NCBI GenBank assembly: GCA_945829445.1
Contig: CALZUY010000003.1
Coordinates: 1-64,000, forward strand
Length of the DNA stretch: 64,000 nucleotides
Reading direction: 5' to 3'
Source of the DNA: Butyricicoccus_A sp945486175
GTDB lineage: Bacteria; Bacillota; Clostridia; Oscillospirales; Butyricicoccaceae
Positions within the stretch are counted from its first letter, which is position 1; the number at the start of each line of letters is the position of its first letter. The translations under genes were made by a program, and so were the position numbers. A model generated the notes under the pieces. The model saw only the letters and a program-made list of their open reading frames with translations, was not told where the DNA came from and ran no database searches. Shown here piece after piece: positions 50,936 to 62,475 of this stretch.

Positions 50936-51085
50936 TTAACCGTGCAGTTTAATGTGATAAAGAGGGAAAACTGTCGGGTTAAAGGATAATTAGCGGACAT
51001 ATGGGGTGCGCAGAAGAAATAGCTGGAAAAAATAACGAAAAACTTTCCGGGAAGTGGTACAAAAATTTGTAAGATGTGCTATAAT
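50936..51085 (+). promoter_or_regulatory. Inverted repeat and extended -10 promoter of ppdK
   Basis: TATAAT (51080-51085) preceded by TGC forms an extended -10; no good -35 is seen. About 100 bp upstream, TTAACC...CAGTTT (50936-50950) pairs with AAACTG...GGTTAA (50968-50982), 12 of 15 positions. The gap 50764-51154 holds this, the LCP promoter and otherwise A-rich sequence. Confidence 0.5.
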
Positions 51086-51154
51086 ACCTTCATGTAATAC
51101 GAGAGAAATCAATGTGACGATGCAGAAGATGCAAAATAAACAGGAGGAAAGTAT

Positions 51155-53779
<2,625 letters not shown>

Positions 53780-53800
53780 ACGATTAAACGGTTACGATAC

Positions 53801-53834
53801 AGGGCACATTGCTGAGATATCAGCGGTGTGCCCT
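53801..53834 (+). terminator. Nested hairpin after ppdK
   Basis: Arms AGGGCACA and TGTGCCCT enclose a second stem (GCTGA-GATA-TCAGC). Only GCTTTA follows, so termination may be incomplete and the exporter gene may be partly co-transcribed. Confidence 0.6.
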
Positions 53835-53867
53835 GCTTTATAAGAGGAAGATGGAAAGGGGAGCAGC

Positions 53868-54887
53868 ATGACGGACTGGGACTGGGAGATATGGAAAAAG
53901 AACAGCATACAGGCGCTGAAAATTGCAATTGGCAGCTGTATGGCAATCTTTATTGCGGAAATGATGCAGCTGGACTATGCCATTTCGGCTGGCACGATTG
54001 CGCTGCTCTCCATCGTCACGACAAAATGGGCAACCGTCCGGCTGGCGTCAGCGCGCTTGCTGTCGTTTGGCTTTGCGGTAGTGGTTGCGCGCACGGTGGT
54101 CTATTATATGGAAAGCATCTGGCTTGGCTTTGGCGTATTTGTGTTTGTTGTTGTCATCATCAGCTACATGCTCAAATGGAATCAGTCCATCTCAGTCAAT
54201 GTCGTAGCGGGGGCGCATCTGATGATGGCGGAGGAATTCACCGGGGCAGCGGTCATCAATGAATTTCAGCTGGTGTGCATCGGTATCTGCATTGCGATTG
54301 CACTCAATCTGCTGTTTCCCGGCCAGAAAAAAGCAATTGTACGCAGCATGCGCGAAACAGAACGGATGCTGCAGGATATTTTGGAAGGGCTGGCGGATTA
54401 TCTGCATGGCCGCGAGATGGACCGCAGTGTCTGGGAGGAAATCACAGAACTGGAGGACAAACTGGAGCGTGCAGTTGCACGCGCATATGAATATCAGGAC
54501 AATACGTGGGCATCGCATCCTGCGTATTATATCCGATATTTTGAAATGCGCGCACGCCAGTGCAGCCTGCTGCACAATCTGCATGATGAAATGCGGAGGA
54601 TCCGGCGCATGCCGCGGCAGGCGGAGATTGTATCCGGCTATCTTTTGTATCTCAGGCAATATGTGGTGGAAATCAATGCGCCGGACGCACAGCTGGAGCA
54701 GCTGACACAGATTTTCCAGCAGATGCAGCACCAGCCGCTGCCCAGGGATCGGCAGGAATTTGAAAACCGTGCGATTTTGTATCACATTCTTATGGATATC
54801 GAGGAGTTTCTGATGCTGAAAAAGCGATTTGTCGAAACACTGGACGAAAAGCAGAAAAAGATATACTGGGATGCATCGAGCCAGTGA
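53868..54887 (+). CDS. Aromatic acid exporter family (FUSC-like) membrane protein
   Basis: This 339-aa protein has an N-terminal domain of about five to six membrane helices (residues about 18-155: ALKIAIGSCMAIFIAEMMQLDYAISAGTIALLSI in part, VVVIISYMLKWNQSISVNVV). A C-terminal, cytoplasmic helical domain follows (about 160-335). This matches ArAE_1/FUSC-type families related to p-hydroxybenzoic acid efflux subunits. The substrate is unknown. It starts 88 bp after ppdK and ends in a terminator. Confidence 0.85.
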   Translation: MTDWDWEIWKKNSIQALKIAIGSCMAIFIAEMMQLDYAISAGTIALLSIVTTKWATVRLASARLLSFGFAVVVARTVVYYMESIWLGFGVFVFVVVIISYMLKWNQSISVNVVAGAHLMMAEEFTGAAVINEFQLVCIGICIAIALNLLFPGQKKAIVRSMRETERMLQDILEGLADYLHGREMDRSVWEEITELEDKLERAVARAYEYQDNTWASHPAYYIRYFEMRARQCSLLHNLHDEMRRIRRMPRQAEIVSGYLLYLRQYVVEINAPDAQLEQLTQIFQQMQHQPLPRDRQEFENRAILYHILMDIEEFLMLKKRFVETLDEKQKKIYWDASSQ

Positions 54888-54907
54888 AAGCGGGACCGAA
54901 AACAGAG

Positions 54908-54949
54908 AAACAGCGTGTGCAGAGGCAGGACGCCCCGGCGGCGCTGTTT
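54908..54949 (+). terminator. Terminator of the aromatic acid exporter-like gene
   Basis: Arms AAACAGCG and CGCTGTTT enclose a GC-rich loop. A total of six T then GTTT follow. Confidence 0.75.
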
Positions 54950-55061
54950 TTTGTTTGCCGTTTAAGATGCAGTAAAAAGAAATATTTTCAGCTGGCATGG
55001 CAATTCGGAGACAGCAGGTTCCAGTGCGGGAGGCGCCGGAACAGAGAGAAGGGGAAAATGC

Positions 55062-55158
55062 TGCGTGCACGCGCACGCACAGGGAGGACATTTATCCATA
55101 TTCGTTAAAAAAATGACAGGATGCACGCAATGTGCACGCGCACGCATTGGGTGTGCAT
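55062..55158. repeat. Two related GC-rich hairpins in a 741-bp gene-free interval
   Basis: The core GTGCACGCGCACGCA occurs twice (55065-55079 and 55132-55146). Each copy sits in a hairpin with the same ACGC loop. The first is TGCGTGC-ACGC-GCACGCA (55062-55079); the second is a 38-nt nested hairpin from ATGCAC at 55121 to GTGCAT at 55158. The interval 54888-55628 has no credible gene. From about 55170 to 55340 it is extremely A-rich on the plus strand. Confidence 0.7.
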
Positions 55159-55523
55159 ACATCGGAAAAACATTTATAATTCGGAAAAACGAAAGAAAAA
55201 AAGCGAAGAAAACAGCAATTTAGTGATAATTTTTGCGAGAAAAAGCGAGAAAAAACATGGAGAAAAAGGAAATGAAAGACAGATTGCACAAATAAAGAAA
55301 GGCAAAAAATCAAAAAAAATCACAACGGAACGCAATATTTCTATAGAATATTAGGAAAGAATGGCGAAAAGAGGGGAAAAATGTCCTGCATTTGACAGAC
55401 AATCGAAGAAAAGAAAAAATGTGATTCAGCTTGAGCAAAAAAGTGGATGTTAAAAATATACAAAAACAGGGCGCTATTCTTGGAAAAGTTGCATGAAATC
55501 TTGCGAGTTGCCCAAAACAATTC

Positions 55524-55561
55524 CCGAAACGCTTGCAATTGTAACATTTGAGTGATATTCT
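55524..55561 (+). promoter_or_regulatory. Sugar-ABC promoter with a LacI/CcpA-like site
   Basis: TTGCAA (55533-55538) and TATTCT (55556-55561) are separated by 17 bp. CGAAACGCTTGCAA (55524-55537), which has the central CG and flanks of LacI-family/cre operators but imperfect symmetry, overlaps the -35 box. No LacI-type gene is in the window. Confidence 0.5.
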
Positions 55562-55628
55562 GAATACATCCAAAAAGTCGTGCGTGAATCCCAAGCGCGC
55601 ATGGCGAAAAAAGAAGAGGAGAGAAACT

Positions 55629-56666
55629 ATGAAACTGAAGAAAATGATGGCAATGCTTCTTGTCGGCGCTACTTGTGTCGGCATGATGGCAGGTTGCGGA
55701 AGCTCTGGCAGTTCTTCCGGCGGCAATGGCTCAGCAGAATCTACTGGTTCTGGCGAGAGCGGAAAAATCACGCTCGTTATGGCACAGCGCGATGAGTTCC
55801 TGTCCACGCTCGAAGCAGCAGCTACCAAGGCAGCAGCGGAAAAGGGCTACAAGCTGACCGCACAGGACGCACAGTCTGACTCCCAGAAGCAGATTCAGTT
55901 CGTTGAAACCGCTAAGAATGGCGGCGAAGACGCTGTAATCGTCAACCCGGTTGACTCCGATGCAGCTCAGTCTATTGTCGATGCAGCTGGCGACATGCCG
56001 CTGGTATTCGTTAACCGTCCGCCTACGGATCTCCACGTGCTCGACGCAGAGAACGTAGCATTCGTTGGTTCCGATGAGGACACCTCCGGTTACTTCCAGG
56101 GCGAGTATCTGGCACAGTACTACAAGGACAAGGGCCAGACCGAAATCAAGTACATCCTTCTCCAGGGTATTCTTGGTCAGGTTTCCCAGATCAAGCGCTG
56201 CGCAGGCGTTGTAAAGGCTCTTGAGGACAACGGCATCAAGGCAACTCCGGTTGTTGAGCTGGCAGCTGAGTACGACCGCGCGAAGGCAATCGACAAGATC
56301 AGCCCGGTTCTGACCTCTGGTCAGGAATTCGACTGCATCATTTCGAACAACGACGCGATGGCTCTGGGCGCAGTTGAAGCATGCGAGAACGCAGGCATCA
56401 CCATCGATTTCCCGATCGTTGGTATCGACTGCACCAAGGACGGCGCAGCAGCTGTTGAGTCCGGCAAGATGGCTATGACCGTATTCCAGAATCCGGAAGG
56501 CCAGGGCGTTGGTGCTGTTATGGCATGCGCAAACCTGATCGCTGGTAAGGCAATCAACGAAGGCACGGATTACGATCTGGACAGCAACGGCGAGTCCTAC
56601 AGCGATTCCATTATCTGGGTTCCGTTCGAGCCGGTAACCAAGGATAACGTAGCTGATTACATGTAA
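55629..56666 (+). CDS. Sugar ABC transporter substrate-binding lipoprotein
   Basis: This 345-aa lipoprotein has a signal peptide ending in the lipobox MAGC and a Ser/Gly-rich linker, then a ribose/galactose-type periplasmic binding fold (RbsB/MglB class). It shows VMAQRDEFLSTLEAAATKAAAEKGYKL in part, DAVIVNPVDSDAAQSIVDAA, ISNNDAMALGAVEACENAG and GIDCTKDGAAAVESGKMAMTVFQNP. It delivers a pentose, hexose or cyclitol to the permease. The start at 55629 follows GAGGAGAG; an earlier in-frame ATG lies upstream of the promoter's likely start. Codon use (GCA, GCT, GTT) points to high expression. Confidence 0.93.
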   Translation: MKLKKMMAMLLVGATCVGMMAGCGSSGSSSGGNGSAESTGSGESGKITLVMAQRDEFLSTLEAAATKAAAEKGYKLTAQDAQSDSQKQIQFVETAKNGGEDAVIVNPVDSDAAQSIVDAAGDMPLVFVNRPPTDLHVLDAENVAFVGSDEDTSGYFQGEYLAQYYKDKGQTEIKYILLQGILGQVSQIKRCAGVVKALEDNGIKATPVVELAAEYDRAKAIDKISPVLTSGQEFDCIISNNDAMALGAVEACENAGITIDFPIVGIDCTKDGAAAVESGKMAMTVFQNPEGQGVGAVMACANLIAGKAINEGTDYDLDSNGESYSDSIIWVPFEPVTKDNVADYM

Positions 56667-56711
56667 GTTGTACATTTGAGAGACTGTATCAACGAAAAAT
56701 GAGTTGAGACG

Positions 56712-56744
56712 TTGGGGGCGTCGGACGATGTCTGGCGTCCCCAA
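56712..56744 (+). other. Intercistronic hairpin between SBP and ATPase genes
   Basis: TTGGGGGCG pairs with CGTCCCCAA (one G-U) without a following U-tract. Such hairpins protect the upstream mRNA and give the binding protein higher output than the ATPase and permease. Confidence 0.65.
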
Positions 56745-56776
56745 TTATCAAGTAGGAAAGGCAGGGTGAACAAAAC

Positions 56777-58300
56777 GTGAGTGAAGAGTATATCCTCGAA
56801 ATGCAAGACATTGTCAAGGAGTTCCCGGGCGTCCGGGCGCTGAAAGGTGTCCAGCTGAAGGTTCGCCCCGGCACTGTCCATACCCTCATGGGCGAGAACG
56901 GTGCAGGTAAGTCGACACTGATGAAGTGTCTGATTGGCATTCAGCCGCCGACCTCTGGCAAGATTATTTTCGACGGCAAAGAAGTAGAGTTTAAAAACCC
57001 GCTGCAGGCGATGAATTCCGGTATTACCATGATCCATCAGGAGCTTTCTCCGGTTCCGGAGCGCACCGTCTGTGAAAACCTGTGGCTTGGCCGCTTCCCG
57101 ATGAAGAACCCCATCATTTGCGACCATAAAAAGGCGCGTCAGGAAGCAATCGATCTGTTCCAGAAGTGGAAGCTCGATCTGAATCCGGACGATATGATGA
57201 AGGATCTGACGGTTGCAAAGCAGCAGATGGTAGAAATTGCAAAGGCAGTTTCCTACGATGCAAAGGTCGTTGTCATGGATGAACCGACCTCCGCTCTGAC
57301 TGAGACGGAAGTTGAACACCTGTTCAGCATCATTGCTGACCTGAAGTCGAAAAACGTTGCGGTTATCTACATCTCCCATAAGATGGACGAGATTTTCCGC
57401 ATTAGTGATGATATTACCGTATTCCGTGACGGCGAGTACGTCGGTACCGACCGCGCGGAAAATCTGGATGTTGACAAGCTCGTTACCATGATGGTAGGCC
57501 GTCAGGTAGGCAACATGTTCCCGAAGGTTGACTGCCCGATCGGCGACGTTATTCTGGAGGTCAAGGATCTGGCGTCCGGCAGAGCGTTTGAGCATGTCAG
57601 CTTTGACCTGCACCGCGGTGAGATCCTCGGCTTTGCAGGACTGGTCGGCGCGGGCCGTACTGAGATCGTAGAGACTATCTTTGGAATCCGCCAGAGAACA
57701 GCCGGCCAGATCTTTATCAACGGTCAGGAAGTAAATATCAAGAGCCCGGAGGACGCGATCAAGAACAAGATCGGTCTTCTCACTGAGGACCGTCGAGGAA
57801 ACGGTATCTTCGGACTGCTTGACATTACTGAGAACACCGTTATGGCTAATCTGAAGAACTATGGTTTCCCCCAGAATCATAAGAAGATGAAGGAAGATGC
57901 CGTCAAGTGGAATAAGGCAATGCGCACCAAGACTCCTTCCATGGAGCAGAAGATCATGAACCTCTCCGGTGGTAACCAGCAGAAGGTTCTGGTAGCGCGC
58001 TGGCTGCTGCTTGATCCGGACATCCTGATTGTCGACGAACCGACCCGTGGTATCGACGTCGGTGCGAAGGCAGAAATCCATTCCATCATTACCAAGCTCG
58101 CCGGTGAAGGCAAGGCAATCATCATGATTTCCTCTGAGCTTCCGGAAGTATCCGGCATGGCTGACCGCATGGTTGTCATGTATGAAGGCCATATGATGGG
58201 TATTCTGAACCGTAACCGCGAAAGCGATACACCGTTTGATTCTGACGAAGTCATGAAATATGCGCACGGCGAAAAGAACGATTTCGCTACCGCAAAGTAA
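56777..58300 (+). CDS. Sugar ABC transporter ATP-binding protein (two NBDs)
   Basis: This 507-aa protein has two ABC ATPase domains, the RbsA/MglA layout. The first has Walker A MGENGAGKST near residue 37 and VVMDEPTSALTETEVEHL. The second has the non-canonical ATP site FAGLVGAGRTE near 285, the signature LSGGNQQKVLVARWLL near 393 and DILIVDEPTRGIDVGAKAE. It powers import of the sugar bound by the preceding lipoprotein. It starts with GTG, with AGGG about 8 nt upstream, 110 bp after the SBP gene and 19 bp before the permease. Confidence 0.95.
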   Translation: MSEEYILEMQDIVKEFPGVRALKGVQLKVRPGTVHTLMGENGAGKSTLMKCLIGIQPPTSGKIIFDGKEVEFKNPLQAMNSGITMIHQELSPVPERTVCENLWLGRFPMKNPIICDHKKARQEAIDLFQKWKLDLNPDDMMKDLTVAKQQMVEIAKAVSYDAKVVVMDEPTSALTETEVEHLFSIIADLKSKNVAVIYISHKMDEIFRISDDITVFRDGEYVGTDRAENLDVDKLVTMMVGRQVGNMFPKVDCPIGDVILEVKDLASGRAFEHVSFDLHRGEILGFAGLVGAGRTEIVETIFGIRQRTAGQIFINGQEVNIKSPEDAIKNKIGLLTEDRRGNGIFGLLDITENTVMANLKNYGFPQNHKKMKEDAVKWNKAMRTKTPSMEQKIMNLSGGNQQKVLVARWLLLDPDILIVDEPTRGIDVGAKAEIHSIITKLAGEGKAIIMISSELPEVSGMADRMVVMYEGHMMGILNRNRESDTPFDSDEVMKYAHGEKNDFATAK

Positions 58301-58319
58301 AGAAAGGGGAGACTGAAAC

Positions 58320-59306
58320 ATGGAAGCAACAAAAAAGGGCTTTGATTTCAAAAAATTCATGTCTAACAACGCAATGTGGTTCGTTCTCATCGTTCTGGCA
58401 ATCCTGCTGACGATTGCGCGTCCGGCATTCCTGACGGTCGCCAACCTGACTACATTGTTTACATCCGAATCCATTAAGGGTATTATCACCTGTGGTGTCT
58501 GCTGGTGCATCCTGTCCAAGGGCATCGACCTTGGCCCCGGTTCCGTAGCAGCTCTCGCAGCAGTTATTTCCGCATCCTTTGCTCAGCAGTCCGACGCTCT
58601 GAACAGACTGCACAGCATCCATCTGCCGGCAATTGTTTGTATCATTATCGGTATGATTATCGGTGCTGTCATCGGTATTATCGTTGGCTGGCTGGTAGCT
58701 TACACCCACATTCATCCGTTTATTGCAACCCTCGGCTCTCAGCTGATCTGCCGTGCACTTGCTAAGATGTATTCGTCCGCTCCGGTATCCAATCTGGATC
58801 AGAGCTTCCGTAACTTCGCAATCTACAAGATTGTAGGCATCCCGATGGTTGTATTCATCTTCCTGCTGATCTTCATCATCTCCTGGTTTATGATGACCCA
58901 GTGCCGGTTCGGTAAGAATATCTTCGCAATCGGCGGCAACGATCAGGCAGCTCGCGTAGCTGGTATCAACGTAGAGAAGAACCTCGTTCTGACTTATATG
59001 TGGTCCGGCATCTGTGCAGGCCTTGCAGGCGCTCTGCTGGCAGCACGTACCGGTTCTGCTGACCCGTCCACCAACGGCCTGCAGTACGAGTTCGACGCAA
59101 TCGCAGCAGCTACCGTAGGCGGCACCTCCCAGACCGGCGGTGTTTGTAAGATGTCTGGCGTTATGTCCGGTATCCTCGTCCTCGGCGTTATCAACAATGG
59201 CCTGGTTCTGCTGGGTGCAAACGATAACCTGACTCAGATCATCAAGGGTCTCATCATCGTAGGCGCCGTAGTCGTTGATATGAGAAAGAACGCAAAGAAG
59301 CCGTAA
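58320..59306 (+). CDS. Sugar ABC transporter permease
   Basis: This 328-aa permease of the RbsC/MglC family has about nine to ten hydrophobic segments. Family motifs include VCWCILSKGIDLGPGSVAALAAV near residue 58, HPFIATLGSQLICRALAKM near 130, AIGGNDQAARVAGINVEKN near 200 and TVGGTSQTGGVCKMSGVMSGILVLGVINNGL in part near 265. It forms the channel with the tandem ATPase. It is the last gene of the operon and is followed by a strong terminator. Confidence 0.95.
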   Translation: MEATKKGFDFKKFMSNNAMWFVLIVLAILLTIARPAFLTVANLTTLFTSESIKGIITCGVCWCILSKGIDLGPGSVAALAAVISASFAQQSDALNRLHSIHLPAIVCIIIGMIIGAVIGIIVGWLVAYTHIHPFIATLGSQLICRALAKMYSSAPVSNLDQSFRNFAIYKIVGIPMVVFIFLLIFIISWFMMTQCRFGKNIFAIGGNDQAARVAGINVEKNLVLTYMWSGICAGLAGALLAARTGSADPSTNGLQYEFDAIAAATVGGTSQTGGVCKMSGVMSGILVLGVINNGLVLLGANDNLTQIIKGLIIVGAVVVDMRKNAKKP

Positions 59307-59336
59307 AAATCTCTTCTCTTTTTAAACAAAGATGAC

Positions 59337-59366
59337 AGCAGGCTGTGGAGCAATCCACAGCCTGCT
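59337..59366 (+). terminator. Terminator of the sugar ABC operon
   Basis: A perfect 12-bp stem (AGCAGGCTGTGG / CCACAGCCTGCT) is followed by TTTATG. Confidence 0.8.
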
Positions 59367-59385
59367 TTATGTTATTATAAAAAAA

Positions 59386-59409
59386 AGACGCCCGCGAAAG
59401 CGGGCGTCT
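59386..59409 (-). terminator. Terminator of metK
   Basis: A perfect 10-bp GC-rich stem (AGACGCCCGC and complement) with a GAAA-type tetraloop is followed by eight U on minus. Confidence 0.93.
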
Positions 59410-59427
59410 TTGCTGTATGTGTTGTAT

Positions 59428-60618
59428 TTACTGAGCAGCGACAGCAGCCTTGAGTGCGTCGATGCGGTCGGTCTTTTCCCATGCGACGTCAAGGTCGGTG
59501 CGGCCCATATGGCCATAGGCTGCGAGCTTCTGGTAAATCGGGCGGCGCAGATCGAGGTCACGGATGATGGCGCTCGGACGCAGGTCAAAGACCTTCTCCA
59601 CAGCATTCTCCAGTACTTCGTCATCGACAGCCCCGGTGCCGAAGGTGTCAACAAGGACAGAAACCGGCTGTGCGACGCCGATAGCATAGGCGAGCTGAAT
59701 CTGGCACTTGTCAGCGAGTCCGGCTGCAACGATGTTCTTGGCAACATAACGGGCAGCATATGCTGCGGAACGGTCGACCTTTGTCGGGTCCTTGCCGGAG
59801 AATGCGCCGCCGCCATGCGGGGCAGAGCCGCCGTAGGTGTCGACGATAATCTTTCTGCCGGTCAGGCCGGAGTCACCCTGCGGGCCGCCAATGACAAAGC
59901 GCCCGGTCGGGTTGACAAAGATACGGGTCTTCTCGTCGAACAGCTCAGCCGGCAGCGTCGGCTTGATGACGTACTCGATCATATCGCTGCGGATCTGCTC
60001 GAGGGAAGCCTCCGGGCCGTGCTGGGTGGACAGGACAACCGTATCGATGTGAACCGGCTTGTTGGTGTCCTTGTCATACTCAACCGTCACCTGGGTTTTG
60101 CCGTCCGGGCGGAGGTAATCCACAACGCCAGCCTTGCGCACTTCAGTGAGCTTCTTCGCCATCTTATGTGCAAGGGAGATCGGCAGCGGCATCAGCTCAG
60201 GGGTTTCATTGCAGGCATAACCGAACATCATGCCCTGATCGCCGGCGCCACCGGTGAGGTCAGCTGTCTCATCCGCCTTGCTTTCCAGCGCCTTATCGAC
60301 GCCCATTGCGATATCGGAGGACTGCTCGTCCAGTGTCGTGACAACGGCACAGGTATCGCAGTCAAAGCCGTATTTTGCGCGGTCATAGCCGATTTCACGC
60401 ACAACACCGCGTGCGATTTTCGGGATGTCAACATAGCAATGGGTGGAAATCTCGCCCATAATGGAGATCAGGCCGGTGGTAACGGTAGTTTCGCAGGCAA
60501 CACGCGCCTGCGGATCCTGTTCCAGGATTGCGTCAAGTACGGCATCGGAAATCTGGTCACAGATTTTATCCGGATGTCCCTCGGTTACGGACTCGGATGT
60601 AAATAAATATTTGCCCAT
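59428..60618 (-). CDS. metK: S-adenosylmethionine synthetase
   Basis: This 396-aa enzyme makes S-adenosylmethionine from methionine and ATP. Signatures are ESVTEGHPDKICDQISDAVLD near residue 8, GAGDQGMMFGYACNET near 118, and GGGAFSGKDPTKVDRSAAY near 260. The length is typical. The start at 60618 follows GAGAGGA; the longer frame runs back through the riboswitch terminator and is not credible. Expression is controlled by the SAM-I riboswitch in its leader, so the product feeds back on transcription. Confidence 0.97.
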   Translation of the reverse strand: MGKYLFTSESVTEGHPDKICDQISDAVLDAILEQDPQARVACETTVTTGLISIMGEISTHCYVDIPKIARGVVREIGYDRAKYGFDCDTCAVVTTLDEQSSDIAMGVDKALESKADETADLTGGAGDQGMMFGYACNETPELMPLPISLAHKMAKKLTEVRKAGVVDYLRPDGKTQVTVEYDKDTNKPVHIDTVVLSTQHGPEASLEQIRSDMIEYVIKPTLPAELFDEKTRIFVNPTGRFVIGGPQGDSGLTGRKIIVDTYGGSAPHGGGAFSGKDPTKVDRSAAYAARYVAKNIVAAGLADKCQIQLAYAIGVAQPVSVLVDTFGTGAVDDEVLENAVEKVFDLRPSAIIRDLDLRRPIYQKLAAYGHMGRTDLDVAWEKTDRIDALKAAVAAQ

Positions 60619-60673
60619 AATAGAAATCCTCTCTTTCATTGGGATAATTGATAACAAAATGAAAAATAAAAAA

Positions 60674-60808
60674 CGCACTGCGTAAGCAGAGCGTTGAAGA
60701 ACTACCTCATCTCTCGATCTGATACGCCGTCGGACTTGGCACCTTGCGCGCACGCAGGTTGCCGGGCTTCATAGGGCCGATCCCTCCACCTCTCTTGATA
60801 AGGATATT
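60674..60808 (-). ncRNA. SAM-I (S-box) riboswitch with terminator
   Basis: On minus, the aptamer runs from about 60808 to 60702. It holds the conserved blocks CTTATCAAGAGAGGTGGAGG, GGCCC-GATGAAGCCCGGCAACC-like sequence and AAGGTGCCAAGTCC, closing with GAGAGATGAG. The expression platform is the stem CGCTCTGC/GCAGTGCG (60674-60693) followed by six U. SAM binding should favour this terminator and switch metK off. The gap 60619-61009 contains this, its promoter and the leader of the next gene. Confidence 0.97.
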
Positions 60809-60822
60809 CTGTTGTTGGTAAT

Positions 60823-60851
60823 ATCCTAATTCATTTCATGGTAACTGTCAA
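60823..60851 (-). promoter_or_regulatory. Promoter of the SAM riboswitch-metK transcript
   Basis: On minus, TTGACA (60846-60851) and TAGGAT (60823-60828) are separated by 17 bp, just upstream of the aptamer. Confidence 0.75.
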
Positions 60852-61009
60852 GAGTAAATTCGAAATTCCTTCAAAAATAGTTAGAAAATCGCAAAATTCG
60901 GTTGAAACAAAGTGGTTTACATGGTATATTTTTATATGTAACCAAGTGGAACTTTTGAATAACGGGGCATACTCCGTACAAATTCTGATCAGACAGGAGA
61001 GAGATTGCA

Positions 61010-62446
61010 ATGAATATTTCGTCGATTTTTTCCTATCCTGAGGACGCAGTTGCGTGCGTTTCGTCCGCAGGTTCAATTACATACGGTGAGCTGTATCGCA
61101 GAAGTGAAAATCTTGCAAAGCATATTGTTGCATGCGGCGCATCGCGTGTCATTGTCTATGGACACAAGGAATACAGCATGATTGTCGCATATGTCGCCTG
61201 CCTGCGCGCAGGTGCAGCATATATTCCGGTCAGCCCGGCGCAGCCGGTATCCCGCCGCAAGGCCATTGCGGCTCAGGCGGAAGCAGGTCTTGTCCTGTGT
61301 GCCGTTGGACGCGGCTTTGCCGGTGCCGGAGAAATCCGCACGGAGAACATTGTTGCACTGTCGGAAAATCCGCCGGAAGAGCCTGTCACGCTGCCGGAAG
61401 AAATTGCTGACGATGTACTGGCATATATTATTTATACTTCGGGCAGCACGGGTGAACCGAAGGGCGTAAAGGCAACCCGCCGCAACCTGAATAATTTTAT
61501 CGACTGGATTGACCGCGCAATTCCGCTGACCAATGAAATCGAAGGCACCGTGCTCAATATGGCGATGTTTTCCATTGATCTGTCGATGGTGGATATTTAC
61601 TATGCACTGACCCATGGCCGCACACTGGTCACGACGACCTCTGAGCAGCAGCAGCACCTGTCTGACCTGTATCCGCATATTACGGAGAGCGATGCAGTGC
61701 TGATGGTCATGACGCCGACCATGGCGGAATTCCTCATGCGCAGCGGCCGCTTTAAGCGCGAGATGATGCCGAAGCTCCGCGTCATTTATATGTCCGGTGA
61801 ATCGCTGCATCCGGGCACGGTACGCCGTCTGTTGCAGCGCTTTGATGAGGATTTGATGGTATTCAACGCCTATGGCCCGACCGAGGCGACCTGCAACGTA
61901 TGTGCTGCACAGATTACTGATGATATGTGTGACGACCGCCTGCCGGTCGGCATTGTGGAGACCGCTGCGACGGAGATCCGCATTATGAAGGGTGACGCTG
62001 TGCTCGCGCCAAATGACGAAGGCGAAATCGTCCTGATTGGCAACAGCGTTACAGCTGGCTATGGCCGCGGTGAGAGCGGCGGCTACTGCACGATTGACGG
62101 CAAGCCGGCGCTGCGCACGGGCGATATCGGCTTTATCACGGATGACGGCCGTCTGTTCTGGAGCTCCCGTAAAAACAGCCTGATTAAGGTCAACGGCTAC
62201 CGCATTGAACCGGGCGACGTTGAAAACCATATGTGCCACATCAAGGGCGTTACAGGCTGCGGCGTTGTTGAGCGCTATGGCCATCTGGTCGCATATGTCA
62301 CGCTGAACCGTGAGATGACACCGGGACAGGTTCGTGCCGCTGCACGTCCGCATCTGCCGAGCCACATGATCCCGGGCATTGTCCGCATTGTCGATGCACT
62401 GCCGATGACGGAGAATGGCAAGCTCGACCGAGACCGTCTGGAATAA
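61010..62446 (+). CDS. Stand-alone AMP-forming adenylation enzyme (DltA/NRPS-like)
   Basis: This 478-aa protein is an ANL-superfamily adenylation domain. Core motifs are YIIYTSGSTGEPKGVKATRRN near residue 139, FNAYGPTEATCN near 285, RTGDIGFITDDGRLFW near 368, and the C-terminal lysine in MTENGKLDRD. The spacing resembles D-alanine ligase DltA and NRPS A-domains. No carrier protein, dltB or thioesterase gene is adjacent, so its acceptor is unknown. A GGAG site precedes the ATG, and a terminator closes it as a single-gene unit. Confidence 0.88.
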   Translation: MNISSIFSYPEDAVACVSSAGSITYGELYRRSENLAKHIVACGASRVIVYGHKEYSMIVAYVACLRAGAAYIPVSPAQPVSRRKAIAAQAEAGLVLCAVGRGFAGAGEIRTENIVALSENPPEEPVTLPEEIADDVLAYIIYTSGSTGEPKGVKATRRNLNNFIDWIDRAIPLTNEIEGTVLNMAMFSIDLSMVDIYYALTHGRTLVTTTSEQQQHLSDLYPHITESDAVLMVMTPTMAEFLMRSGRFKREMMPKLRVIYMSGESLHPGTVRRLLQRFDEDLMVFNAYGPTEATCNVCAAQITDDMCDDRLPVGIVETAATEIRIMKGDAVLAPNDEGEIVLIGNSVTAGYGRGESGGYCTIDGKPALRTGDIGFITDDGRLFWSSRKNSLIKVNGYRIEPGDVENHMCHIKGVTGCGVVERYGHLVAYVTLNREMTPGQVRAAARPHLPSHMIPGIVRIVDALPMTENGKLDRDRLE

Positions 62447-62475
62447 AAAACTTTTGTAACTGAATGGCATTTGAT

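Noticed and set aside
55065..55146. Possible short CRISPR-like direct repeats
   Set aside because: Only two 15-nt copies 67 bp apart, no regular spacers and no cas gene.
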